Notes: generated from the letters alone by a model not told the origin. A stretch of DNA of 8,511 bases from Nitrospirota bacterium (GCA_013334545.1 JAAXXJ010000117.1:1-8511), one strand, 5' to 3'. Shown: positions 1-6,159, numbered from the stretch's first letter. Numbers and translations: made by a program.

Positions 1-556
1 CCTCGAAGGCCCGGATCGCGTGCTCGTCGAAGGCGGTGGCGAAGACGACGGCCACCTCCCGGCCGAGGAGCTCCAGCACACGCTCCTCGCTTGCCGGCCC
101 TGCGATCTGATCGAAGCGGTCCGGCCAGAGGCCGGTCAGTTCGAGCGCCCGTTTAGACGCCCAGATTTCCACACCCCTGCCTTTCAGGAACGCAAGCAGG
201 CTGCCGTAGATGTCGGGGATCTCCTCCGGAGCAGTGCCGAGCATGGCTGCCAGGTCCTTCCGGTCCTGCGGGGAGATCAAGACCCGGTCGACTGGTGTCG
301 AGTGTCCGCCGAACCATCTGCCGATCCTGAGCGACTCAACGCCTTGGGTGTCGAAGAGCAGGATGACGTGCAGGCCCTTCTTGAGGCCGGTCGCGACCAT
401 GCGGAAGACCAGCGCTGTGCGGTCCTGGTCGCCGTCCAGGAGCGTGGTCACATGGACCAGCAGGACCTTCCTCTGCCCTTTCCCCGCTGCTGTCAGGACC
501 ACGGGCGACAAGGCCAGTAGGAATGCGATCGCAAGGGCGATCATGGAGCGCATCAT
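1..556 (-). CDS. Exported DsrE-like family protein (partial, C-terminus outside window)
   Basis: 185 codons are visible before the left edge. Residues 1-24 look like a Sec signal peptide (MMRSM, a hydrophobic stretch, then LTAAGKG). The rest resembles the DsrE/DsrF-like fold: a first beta strand KVLLVHVTT at 30-38, a long helix, then HVILLFDTQGV at 63-73, which is typical of exported DsrE proteins. Cytosolic DsrE proteins relay sulfur on a conserved cysteine. Here the equivalent segment GVEIWASKRALELTGL (128-143) has Ser134 where Cys is expected, and no cysteine is visible at all, so persulfide chemistry on this protein is doubtful. The start ATG (556-554) overlaps the TGA of the upstream rhodanese as ATGA, which implies translational coupling; a second ATG follows at once (553-551). 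Family assignment is by pattern only. A role in sulfur or selenium handling is inferred from its neighbour. Confidence 0.72.
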   Translation of the reverse strand, partial: MMRSMIALAIAFLLALSPVVLTAAGKGQRKVLLVHVTTLLDGDQDRTALVFRMVATGLKKGLHVILLFDTQGVESLRIGRWFGGHSTPVDRVLISPQDRKDLAAMLGTAPEEIPDIYGSLLAFLKGRGVEIWASKRALELTGLWPDRFDQIAGPASEERVLELLGREVAVVFATAFDEHAIRAFE

Positions 557-966
557 TTGGATTCCGTTGGGTAGCCGGCGCCAATCCATTCCCACCAGCC
601 GCCCTTCAGCGCATATACCTTCTTGTATCCCATCTCGATCAGCCTGAGCGCCACCCGGACGCTCGTACCTTCATTGGCTCACGTTCAGTAGATGATGAAT
701 GTCGTGTCCTTGCCGTAGTTCGCGGCCTGGGTCTCGAGATCGAACAAGTCGACCCGCATCGCACCCAGGATCTTCCGGCTGCTCCCCTTCAAGGCCTTAT
801 CCACTCGGGCATCGAGGAAGACCACGTTCGGCTTGCCCAGCAGGGCTTTCGCTTCCTCCTTCGAGATCCGCGGAACGTCGTCCGCTGCAGCTGTCTGCGT
901 TGTCCGCAGGACTCCGCAGAGCGCGAGTACGACCAACAGGCCGAGCACTGCCTTCATGGTGCGCAT
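553..966 (-). CDS. Exported rhodanese-like selenoprotein with two in-frame TGA (U-T-U active site)
   Basis: 137 codons if two TGA codons are read as selenocysteine. The start ATG (966-964) is preceded by a perfect AGGAGG. Residues 1-28 form a signal peptide (hydrophobic core, TQTAAA-DD cleavage region), so the protein is probably periplasmic. The rhodanese domain follows: ISKEEAKALL, NVVFLDAR near 48-54, GAMRVD near 69-73, and the active-site strand FIIY at 90-93. TGA codons then fall at 687-685 (residue 94) and 681-679 (residue 96), giving Y-U-T-U-A-N-E where family members carry Y-C-x-C-P-N-E. The frame continues with TSVRVALRLIEMGYKKVYAL and the terminal GGWWEW motif, ending in TGA at 555-553. 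No other cysteine remains in the mature protein. Rhodaneses transfer sulfane sulfur via an active-site thiol; a selenol would do this here. A conventional annotation would stop at residue 93. A pseudogene is the alternative, but two TGAs exactly at both Cys positions argue against it. Confidence 0.82.
646..664 (-). promoter_or_regulatory. Candidate bacterial SECIS hairpin
   Basis: On the coding strand the stem GAGCGTC pairs with GGCGCTC (7 bp, one G-U) around the five-base loop CGGGT, which is rich in G and ends in GT. It lies in the rhodanese frame. The loop starts 21 bases after the second TGA and 27 bases after the first. Known bacterial SECIS elements sit just downstream of the UGA within the coding region, with a short G-containing apical loop at about this distance. 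An outer AGCC/GGCT pairing (679-676 with 644-641) could extend it across a large asymmetric internal loop. The fit is by eye, without folding energy or alignment. Confidence 0.6.
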
Positions 967-977
967 GCTGTTCCTCC

Positions 978-1511
978 TTAATCCTTCTTCGTTGCCGCTT
1001 CCAGTTCCTTGTTCCCATCGATGAATTTGAGGTTGAATTTGAACTTGTCGATCTTCCAACCTCCATCGCCTTTGACGAGATGGAGATCATAGCTGCCCAC
1101 AAAGATCCGGGTGTTCCGGTCAGTGGGGTTCGGCAGATAATGATACGCGATGCCGTAGCAGAACATATCCGCCTCTCTCCCCTTGATCGTTACCTGGTAG
1201 TTCCCTGCCTGGTGATGGATGGCCTGGAGGACCTTCAGCCCCTGCTCCCACATTTCCGCGATCTGCCCGGGCGTCTTCTTCTCGGGCTGGCCGCCTCCAA
1301 GGGAGGTCATATCGAACAGCACTTCAGGGGCGAATGCGCGCCTGACGCAGGACCAGTCGCGGTTGTCCGTGCAGATGAAGAGCTCGTTCCCCACGGCAAT
1401 GACGGCGCTCTGCTCGCTCAGCTGGGCCATCTGACCGTGGAAATCGTGATGATGGGCAGGGCCGCAGCCGGCGGCCGCGATCAGCATGAGCGCGAATATG
1501 TGCCTTTTCAT
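978..1511 (-). CDS. SnoaL/NTF2-like domain lipoprotein
   Basis: 177 residues. The start at 1511 is chosen over the longer frame (to 1586) because GAGGGGG lies just upstream, a signal peptide begins here, and the longer version would run into the upstream gene. MKRHIFALMLIAAAGC is a lipoprotein signal ending at Cys16, so the mature protein is probably membrane-anchored. A histidine-rich stretch (HHHDFH, 20-25) follows the lipid attachment site. Residues about 35-165 look like a SnoaL-type cone fold: an N-terminal helix, DWSCVRRAFAPEVLFDMTS, GQIAEMWEQGL, then paired strands ending YDLHLVKGDGGWKIDKFKFN. The fold hosts enzymes and ligand-binding proteins, so the function is open. The stop is 11 bases before the rhodanese start and overlaps its ribosome binding site region, placing both in one operon. 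Confidence 0.7.
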   Translation of the reverse strand: MKRHIFALMLIAAAGCGPAHHHDFHGQMAQLSEQSAVIAVGNELFICTDNRDWSCVRRAFAPEVLFDMTSLGGGQPEKKTPGQIAEMWEQGLKVLQAIHHQAGNYQVTIKGREADMFCYGIAYHYLPNPTDRNTRIFVGSYDLHLVKGDGGWKIDKFKFNLKFIDGNKELEAATKKD

Positions 1512-1530
1512 AATGACCCCCTCTGTTCTC

Positions 1531-1782
1531 TCATTTTTTCTTGAAGAAAAGCAACAGACCGATAAAAATGATGGAGCTGAAGGCAAAGAGATTTATGATC
1601 GCAACGAACGCCATCCTGATCCAAAACCTCTCTTCCACATCGGTTGTTTGCTTAAAGAAGTCAGCATAGCTGGAGATGTGTTTCTGGGAGATGGCATAAC
1701 CGACAATGAGAAAGAAGAAGATCGCAAGCACGCATAAGAACACGATATAGGAAAGCACGATTTTTTTCCGTTGTTTGTTCAT
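1531..1782 (-). CDS. Small two-helix membrane protein, unknown function
   Basis: 83 residues with a basic N-terminus (MNKQRKK), a hydrophobic helix at about 9-30, a polar loop (SQKHISSYADFFKQTTDVEER, about 32-52), a second helix at about 57-79 and a KKK tail. The positive-inside rule suggests both ends are cytoplasmic with the loop in the periplasm. I recognise no family. GGAGG is present upstream at a longer than usual spacing (about 11 bases), with GAAGAG nearer the ATG. The gene is visibly more AT-rich than its neighbours. It ends 19 bases before the lipoprotein gene and is probably the first gene of the cluster leading to the rhodanese and DsrE-like genes. Confidence 0.65.
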   Translation of the reverse strand: MNKQRKKIVLSYIVFLCVLAIFFFLIVGYAISQKHISSYADFFKQTTDVEERFWIRMAFVAIINLFAFSSIIFIGLLLFFKKK

Positions 1783-2016
1783 GGCTCTTCAGACCTCCGA
1801 GAAGCCCGGACCCGGGGCCGGGGGATTGAGGGGCGGCCTTTCTGGAGGGTCAGGGCGATACTGTTTATGTTCGCAAATTCGGAAAGAGCATGCATATACC
1901 GGCTGTCTCCCAATCGATGCTCGAGTTCATGAACCCGAGGATCGTGTCGCTGTGCATCGAGGTGCAGGGCAGCTCATACCAGGACCCGCCGGTGTTCTGG
2001 CCTATCGATCGAGTTC
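1783..2016. other. Intergenic region, leader of the envelope gene cluster
   Basis: The part next to the membrane-protein gene (1803-1840) is a GC-rich tract with CCCGG/CCGGG repeats that can form hairpins, but no U-tract marks it as a terminator. From about 1850 to 2016 short open stretches exist on both strands. I recognise neither, and I see no convincing promoter by eye. Confidence 0.3.
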
Positions 2017-3078
2017 CTACAGTGCGGTCACAGCCGTAAACACATCCAGGACCCTGGCCTCTTGAAGGACCTTGGCCCTGGGATCCCCCGCGTCATCGGG
2101 CCATCGCACCAGCCTGATCATCCCGTCGGCGATCTCGATCCCGGTCACGTCCCCGTCGCTGAATGAGCAGCAGCCTGTATTGAAGTAGCTCGGCCGCAGC
2201 ATGGAGAAACCGCGGCCGCCCTGCTCCCGCATCGCTGCCCGTGCGGATTCAAGCTGCGCCCGAAGCCCGGCCGCTTTCGCGCCGTCGCCCGCCGTCCGGG
2301 CCGCTTCGAGCTGTTCTTCGATCCTGCTCACATGGTCCCTGGACTCGAACACCGGCAGATGGGTATGTCCCGCGATGAGCACCATGCCTTTCTTCTGCTC
2401 GGCCCAGCGGTATATGGCGATGCTGAGATCGTCCCGCAGCGTGAAATCCGTTGCCGGCGTCGTGAGCTTGATATTCGTGAGCCGCTGGAAAGGCCGCCAA
2501 AGATAACGGACGAAGAACTTCGACACGGTCCGGGCCTGGTCGCTCAGAAAGTCCCCCTGGTGCCCGTGGACCAGGAAGAACTCGCAGGCGTCGGTCGGAC
2601 CTCCCTCGATCAGGATCCTCAGGCTCTCCCGGACCGGCAGCGGGCCGCCGAAGATCGGGCCCAGGAGCTTTCTGATCCCCGACTCCTGCTCCCAGAAATC
2701 GTCGTGATTGCCGTACATGCGGTAATACCGGTTCTGCTTCTGAAACCCGGCCTCCAGCTGCAGCGTAGCGCGATAGGCTTTGACGACCGGCGCAGGCCTG
2801 CACTCCCAGAGCTCTTCGGCGTCGCCGAGCACGATGAGCGTGTATCCGGCTTCCAGATAGTAGCCCAGAGCTGCGCTGTACGCCTTTTCGCAGCGCAGGA
2901 AATCGTCCGCGCTGTCCCGCACACCCCGGTGAAGGTCCGAAAAAATGATGATGCGGGCCTGGTCGATGCCGGTGCGGAGCTCGTATTTCCGCTCGACCGC
3001 CAGGGCGTAGGAGCGGTCCAGGCCTCTGCGAACCCTGCGCTCCGTCTCTTGGTTCACAGCAGTATCGATCCCGCTCAT
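2017..3078 (-). CDS. Calcineurin-like metallophosphoesterase
   Basis: 353 residues, cytoplasmic (no signal peptide or membrane helix). All metal-site motifs of the family appear in order: FSDLHRG with D48 and H50; LGDAEELWE with D86; YGNHDD with N124 and H125; LVHGHQGD with H171; and AGHTHLPVF with H238 and H240. These would bind a two-metal centre that hydrolyses phosphomono- or diesters. The GDxxE-W arrangement resembles UDP-diacylglucosamine hydrolase (LpxH)-type members, but the protein is longer and the substrate is unknown. Between the GHTH motif and the terminal strands (YFNTGCCSFSDGD, 298-310) lies a charged helical insert (about 250-286), probably a coiled coil. The start is supported by GGGAGG about 10 bases upstream. 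It appears to be a stand-alone gene. Confidence 0.88.
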   Translation of the reverse strand: MSGIDTAVNQETERRVRRGLDRSYALAVERKYELRTGIDQARIIIFSDLHRGVRDSADDFLRCEKAYSAALGYYLEAGYTLIVLGDAEELWECRPAPVVKAYRATLQLEAGFQKQNRYYRMYGNHDDFWEQESGIRKLLGPIFGGPLPVRESLRILIEGGPTDACEFFLVHGHQGDFLSDQARTVSKFFVRYLWRPFQRLTNIKLTTPATDFTLRDDLSIAIYRWAEQKKGMVLIAGHTHLPVFESRDHVSRIEEQLEAARTAGDGAKAAGLRAQLESARAAMREQGGRGFSMLRPSYFNTGCCSFSDGDVTGIEIADGMIRLVRWPDDAGDPRAKVLQEARVLDVFTAVTAL

Positions 3079-3112
3079 TGTCGTCGCCTCCCGTCGCTCC
3101 GCAGAACTTCCA

Positions 3113-3240
3113 CTACGATCGTTTGAGCAGATAGGCGCTATGGGGCGTCTTCGTCAGCCAGAAGTACTCGGGGCTGGTATTGGTGAGTCGCCACATCGCG
3201 CAAGATCTATCACTGCGGCCGGATAGGTCTCCAAGGGCAT
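3113..3240 (-). pseudogene. Possible frameshifted small gene remnant
   Basis: Two adjacent minus-strand frames look protein-like and join with a one-base shift. From an ATG at 3240 the first reads MPLETYPAAVIDLA. From about 3196 the second frame reads MWRLTNTSPEYFWLTKTP, then HSAYLLKRS and TAG at 3115-3113. Together they would give roughly 43 residues. The ATG at 3240 lacks a Shine-Dalgarno sequence, and the first frame alone ends in TGA after 28 codons. I do not recognise the family. It may be a decayed gene, a sequencing or assembly error, or coincidence. Confidence 0.28.
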
Positions 3241-3280
3241 TTTGGGGTCAACTTTTTTATTCTTGAAAATCCCGCATATT

Positions 3281-3949
3281 TTAAACCCCTACAAACCTCA
3301 CAACCTCCCCTGCGCTCCTCCTCGTGCTCCGGAACTGGTTCTGCGGGTTGTCCGGATCAGGCAGGCCCAGGGCGATGCCGATGACGATTGCGAGATTGTC
3401 GGGGATGTGGAGCTCCCTCCGGATGATGTCGGGATGGGCTGCCAGCGTGACGGCAACTGCCGACCCCATGCTCTGCTCCTGTGCCGAGAGCATGATGCTC
3501 TGGCTGATGGCGCCGAGATCGAACATGGACCAGGGCGTGAGGCAGCGGTCCATGCAGAGGTACACGACAACAGGTGCGCCAAAGAGCCTGTAGTTCATCT
3601 GCATCAGGTCAGGTAGCCTCTCACCAGGCCTGCACGCCTGCTCCAGGACTTCCGTTCTTTCAATCTTGAGCGCCTCCATACGGCTGCGGCATGCATCAGG
3701 CCATTCTTTGGGCATGGCAATGTCCGGATTCCGCGGAACGCAGTCCTTGAGCATCTTGGCATAGCCCTGCCGGATCCGCTCGAGGCGCTCGCCTGCAGCC
3801 ACGAAGATCTCCCAGGGCTGGGTATTGGCCCATGACGGCGCGGCAAGTGCGGGTTCGAGGATCTTCATGATGCTTTCGCGGTTGATCCGGTCAGGCTTGA
3901 AGGCGCGTATCGTTCTGCGGTCTTTCAAAGCACTCTGCACGGAGAGCAT
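3281..3949 (-). CDS. Nitroreductase family protein (FMN-dependent)
   Basis: 222 residues, the usual length for the family. The phosphate-binding motif RRTIRAF (11-17), the flavin-contact segment APSWANTQPWEIFV (37-50), the central LFGAPVVVYLCMD (122-134), the helix FDLGAISQSIMLSAQEQ (143-159) and the C-terminal GIALGLPDPDNPQN (191-204) are characteristic of nitroreductases. These homodimers bind FMN and use NAD(P)H to reduce nitro groups, quinones or other electrophiles; the natural substrate cannot be told from sequence. The start has GGAGG about 7 bases upstream. No partner gene is adjacent, so it is probably monocistronic. Confidence 0.88.
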   Translation of the reverse strand: MLSVQSALKDRRTIRAFKPDRINRESIMKILEPALAAPSWANTQPWEIFVAAGERLERIRQGYAKMLKDCVPRNPDIAMPKEWPDACRSRMEALKIERTEVLEQACRPGERLPDLMQMNYRLFGAPVVVYLCMDRCLTPWSMFDLGAISQSIMLSAQEQSMGSAVAVTLAAHPDIIRRELHIPDNLAIVIGIALGLPDPDNPQNQFRSTRRSAGEVVRFVGV

Positions 3950-4290
3950 GGGGACCTCCAGTTCATTCCCGTTCTTTCACCCTCTTCGGAAAGCTGTATA
4001 AGGCGGCACGTCAATAAGGAAGAATGTGGAAAAGTACGAACAAGACCGGGCTTCTATGTCCCCAGTGTCGTCAGGCTGCTGGTTCACGTCAAGGAATGAT
4101 CAGCAGCGCAGGGACTCCCCGGGAACGTTATCATATGATCATGGCTGCAGCGGCGGGGATTACAGGTCGGGACGGGATCACCAGCATCGTGGGGCGCTGC
4201 CGAACAGGATGACCTTCATCGGAGGGAATAGATCAGTTCTGATCAGCGTACTCAGCCGTTCATGATTCGTCCGCTCTCAGGACCATCCCC
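3950..4290. other. Intergenic region without a recognised gene
   Basis: This 341-base gap holds only short overlapping frames with unconvincing composition on either strand. A minus-strand ATG (4216-4214) gives a 13-codon peptide before a stop. A perfect inverted repeat GATCAG-tt-CTGATC lies at 4231-4244 and could be a small operator or hairpin. A weaker repeat, TCAGGA at 4277-4282 with TCCTGA at 4294-4299, straddles the PilZ gene stop and lacks a U-tract. I see no convincing promoter for the nitroreductase. Confidence 0.3.
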
Positions 4291-4659
4291 TCATCCTGAC
4301 ACTAGCAAAGCATCACAGATAAAATCAACGACTCGGTCTTCCAGTCCTTCTTGAAGCCGCATGGCCGAAGCATACACCGGCCTCCGCTGCCCGAACAGAA
4401 CCTGCCTGGTCTCCACGATCCGGGACCGGACGACCGTACCCCGCACATCGATGCTTTTCCTCCGATCATGGAGGCGCATGAAATATTCCCTGCCGACGAC
4501 GAGCCTGCTGCCGGTCTTCATCGCGACGCCGCCAACGCTCAGGTCGATGATATCCACGAGATGGTCTTCATCCAGCCTGCCGATCAGGCCTTCATGCCGC
4601 ACTTTGAAACGCTTATGCTGACGCTTATCCCGGGCCAAGGCCGCGTCTGATAGCACCAT
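4291..4659 (-). CDS. PilZ domain protein (c-di-GMP receptor)
   Basis: 122 residues. The start at 4659 is preferred over the ATG at 4716 because AGGGGG lies six bases upstream and the ATG at 4716 abuts the -10 box, upstream of the expected transcript start. Both c-di-GMP motifs are present: RQHKR (13-17, RxxxR) and DLSVGG (39-44, DxSxxG). They are followed by beta strands (VVGREYFMRLHD, IDVRGTVVRSRIVE) of the six-stranded barrel and a C-terminal helix (DRVVDFICDALL). It is a single-domain PilZ protein, likely a cytoplasmic adaptor that changes partner binding when c-di-GMP is bound. Its partner is not encoded nearby. Confidence 0.85.
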   Translation of the reverse strand: MVLSDAALARDKRQHKRFKVRHEGLIGRLDEDHLVDIIDLSVGGVAMKTGSRLVVGREYFMRLHDRRKSIDVRGTVVRSRIVETRQVLFGQRRPVYASAMRLQEGLEDRVVDFICDALLVSG

Positions 4660-4717
4660 GATGATCCCCCTGGTCAGTTCGTTCAAGCTTCCACTTCCGA
4701 TATGCTTCCTAGTCATT

Positions 4718-4726
4718 ATTATAGCA
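4718..4726 (-). promoter_or_regulatory. Extended -10 promoter for the PilZ gene
   Basis: The minus strand reads TGCTATAAT, a perfect TATAAT box with the extended TG dinucleotide one base upstream (TGnTATAAT). No good -35 hexamer lies 16-18 bases further up, as is usual for extended -10 promoters. Transcription would begin near 4711, giving a leader of about 50 bases to the ATG at 4659. Confidence 0.6.
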
Positions 4727-4836
4727 CCCGACGGTCAGTACCGCCAGGGATCGGGCACCTTTCCGGAATGAACTTCAACGGTAAGGGAAGTCCCCGTCTA
4801 TTTTCCTCTTCCCACCGGAATGGTGTCATCATCACG

Positions 4837-4862
4837 AAAAAGTCCCCTGAAGACCGGGGCTT
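4837..4862 (-). terminator. Intrinsic terminator after the Tudor/CarD-like gene
   Basis: On the minus strand AAGCCCC pairs with GGGG-A-CTT (7 bp with one bulged A) around the loop GGTCTTCA, followed by a run of T. It lies about 50 bases past the stop at 4915. A second GGGG/CCCC repeat sits just before it. It separates this gene from the PilZ promoter. Confidence 0.6.
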
Positions 4863-4914
4863 GGGGCGAGACATTCCCCTCTCGACCGTCCAGGATCGGT
4901 GCTTTATTGCCCTC

Positions 4915-5433
4915 CTACCCCTCCCCCTTATGCCCCACGAAATGGTCCTTCCTGTCCCTGAACAGGATGTTGAACGTGGTCAGGGAACCGTAGATGCGGG
5001 TAATGTACTGCTGCAGTTCCACCTTCTCCTCATCGGTCAGCTTTTTGTGGCTGTTGATCTGTGCCTCCATGACCCGCAAACGGTCGCGGACCATCACGAT
5101 CTTGTGGAAGAAGGACTCGATGGGAACGGACTTTGCTGCCTGGCCAGCGTCCGCCGGCTTCAGCACGAGCTCCCCGCCCTGCCACCGGCCGCCGAGCTCG
5201 ATCGCCGGCAGCTCCTCCTCGCGCAGCTCGCGCGCCGCGAGCTTCACCATCTCATAGGCCGCTGCCTCGGCATCGGACAACGGCTGCAGGTCATCGACAT
5301 CGACCAGGGCCTGCTTGTCCAGCCGCGGGAAAAAGACCTCGCGATCCGGTCCGCCCCCTTTTGCCGTCTCTTCCACGCGGCCGATGCCGAACCGATCGTG
5401 CCGCACCAAGTCTCCCTTCAACAGGTCAGTCAT
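4915..5433 (-). CDS. Small protein with N-terminal Tudor/CarD-like domain, function unknown
   Basis: 172 residues from the ATG at 5433, chosen because the near-perfect Shine-Dalgarno GGAGGTGA lies about five bases upstream; the longer frame starting at 5469 has no such site. The N-terminus, LLKGDLVRHDRFGIGRVEE (4-22), matches the GDxVxHxxFGxGxV signature of Tudor-like folds found in CarD, Mfd and the C-terminal tail of UvrD/PcrA helicases, which contact RNA polymerase. The remainder is mostly helical and charged, with a likely coiled coil at about 108-155 (IVMVRDRLRVMEAQ, DEEKVELQQYITRIYG). A transcription-associated role is possible by analogy, but no DNA-binding helix is evident, so the function is unassigned. 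It is monocistronic with its own terminator. Confidence 0.7.
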   Translation of the reverse strand: MTDLLKGDLVRHDRFGIGRVEETAKGGGPDREVFFPRLDKQALVDVDDLQPLSDAEAAAYEMVKLAARELREEELPAIELGGRWQGGELVLKPADAGQAAKSVPIESFFHKIVMVRDRLRVMEAQINSHKKLTDEEKVELQQYITRIYGSLTTFNILFRDRKDHFVGHKGEG

Positions 5434-5628
5434 GAGAATCACCTCCGCCAGCAAGTAAAATGCCCCCACTGCCCGCTCGTCCGATACACAACCCTGCTTT
5501 CACGCGCTTTTTCTCGAAGATACTCTATAATAAAGGATAGGACAAGGGCCACGAGAAGAGCGCATCATCATTCTGCATGCTCAGCACAGCGGAGCACCAG
5601 GCTGCCTAGAATGCAGGGAAGGGAAAGG

Positions 5629-6159
5629 TCAGCTGTTCATTGTGGGAATCGTGAATATAAAGCTTGATCCGTTCCATTGATTGCCCTCTACCCATATGCG
5701 GCCTCTGTGATTTTCAACGATCGTTTTACAGATCGCAAGGCCCAGACCCGTACCTTGAGGCTTGCCCTTCGAGAGATCCCTGAACTGATGGAATTTTTCA
5801 AAAATGAGCTCACGTTCACCGGGTTCGATACCAGGCCCGTTGTCGATCACCTCGAGCTTTGCTTGATCAGCTATACGGGAAAGTATCAGGTGAACACGCC
5901 CTCTGCCAGGTTCGCAGTATTTTATCGCATTCGATAGAAGATTGATGACGACCTGCACAAGCCTGTCCTTGTCTCCGAATACCATGACCGGTATGTCCGG
6001 CGCCTCCTGCGTAATGGTCATATTCCTGTTCTGCGACAGCTGACTGGTGGCGGCCAACGCCTCGCGCATGACGCTTGCCAGATCCAGTTTCTCGCGGACC
6101 CACTGGTAGGCGCCGGACTCGATCTTGGTAAAATCCTGTCCATGATCAGGATCCGCCAC
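5629..6159 (-). CDS. Truncated sensor histidine kinase (ATPase domain only)
   Basis: The frame holds a complete HATPase_c domain of a two-component sensor kinase: N box NLLSNAIKY (73-81, numbering from the GTG at 6159), G1 DNGPGIE (106-112), F box IFEKFHQF (119-126) and G2 GTGLGLAI (136-143), ending in the usual WVEGN...FIFTIP strands. Upstream of DFTKIESGAYQW (9-20), which is the end of the dimerisation helices, family similarity stops. The phospho-acceptor histidine and any sensor domain are absent, and an in-frame stop lies at 6219-6217. The GTG start has no ribosome binding site and is probably artificial. The loss coincides with the remnant of a different gene on the opposite strand, so this looks like a gene cut by rearrangement or misassembly. 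It should not act as a kinase on its own. Confidence 0.8.
   Translation of the reverse strand: MADPDHGQDFTKIESGAYQWVREKLDLASVMREALAATSQLSQNRNMTITQEAPDIPVMVFGDKDRLVQVVINLLSNAIKYCEPGRGRVHLILSRIADQAKLEVIDNGPGIEPGERELIFEKFHQFRDLSKGKPQGTGLGLAICKTIVENHRGRIWVEGNQWNGSSFIFTIPTMNS

Noticed and set aside
685..1059. Rhodanese read as a 124-residue protein ending at the first TGA with a start at 1059
   Set aside because: The extension above 966 overlaps the lipoprotein gene and precedes a perfect AGGAGG and signal peptide at 966. Ending at 685 removes the active-site loop and the conserved C-terminus.
699..1544. 281-codon plus-strand open frame
   Set aside because: It is antisense to the rhodanese and SnoaL lipoprotein genes, with no domain and an implausible Arg/Ser/Pro-rich start.
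2332..3126. 264-codon plus-strand open frame
   Set aside because: It is antisense to the metallophosphoesterase, whose metal-binding motifs are all intact on the minus strand.
4024..4265. Plus-strand frames of 62 and 79 codons in the nitroreductase-PilZ gap
   Set aside because: The two overlap in different frames with no ribosome binding site, and neither shows a domain or coding-like composition.
5515..5540. TATAAT-like sequence near 5524 as a promoter
   Set aside because: It lies in an AT-rich patch with no -35 at proper spacing on either strand; the direction cannot be assigned.
4702..5667. 321-codon plus-strand open frame
   Set aside because: It runs antisense through the Tudor/CarD-like gene, its terminator and the PilZ promoter, has no recognisable domain, and is explained by GC-driven codon mirroring.
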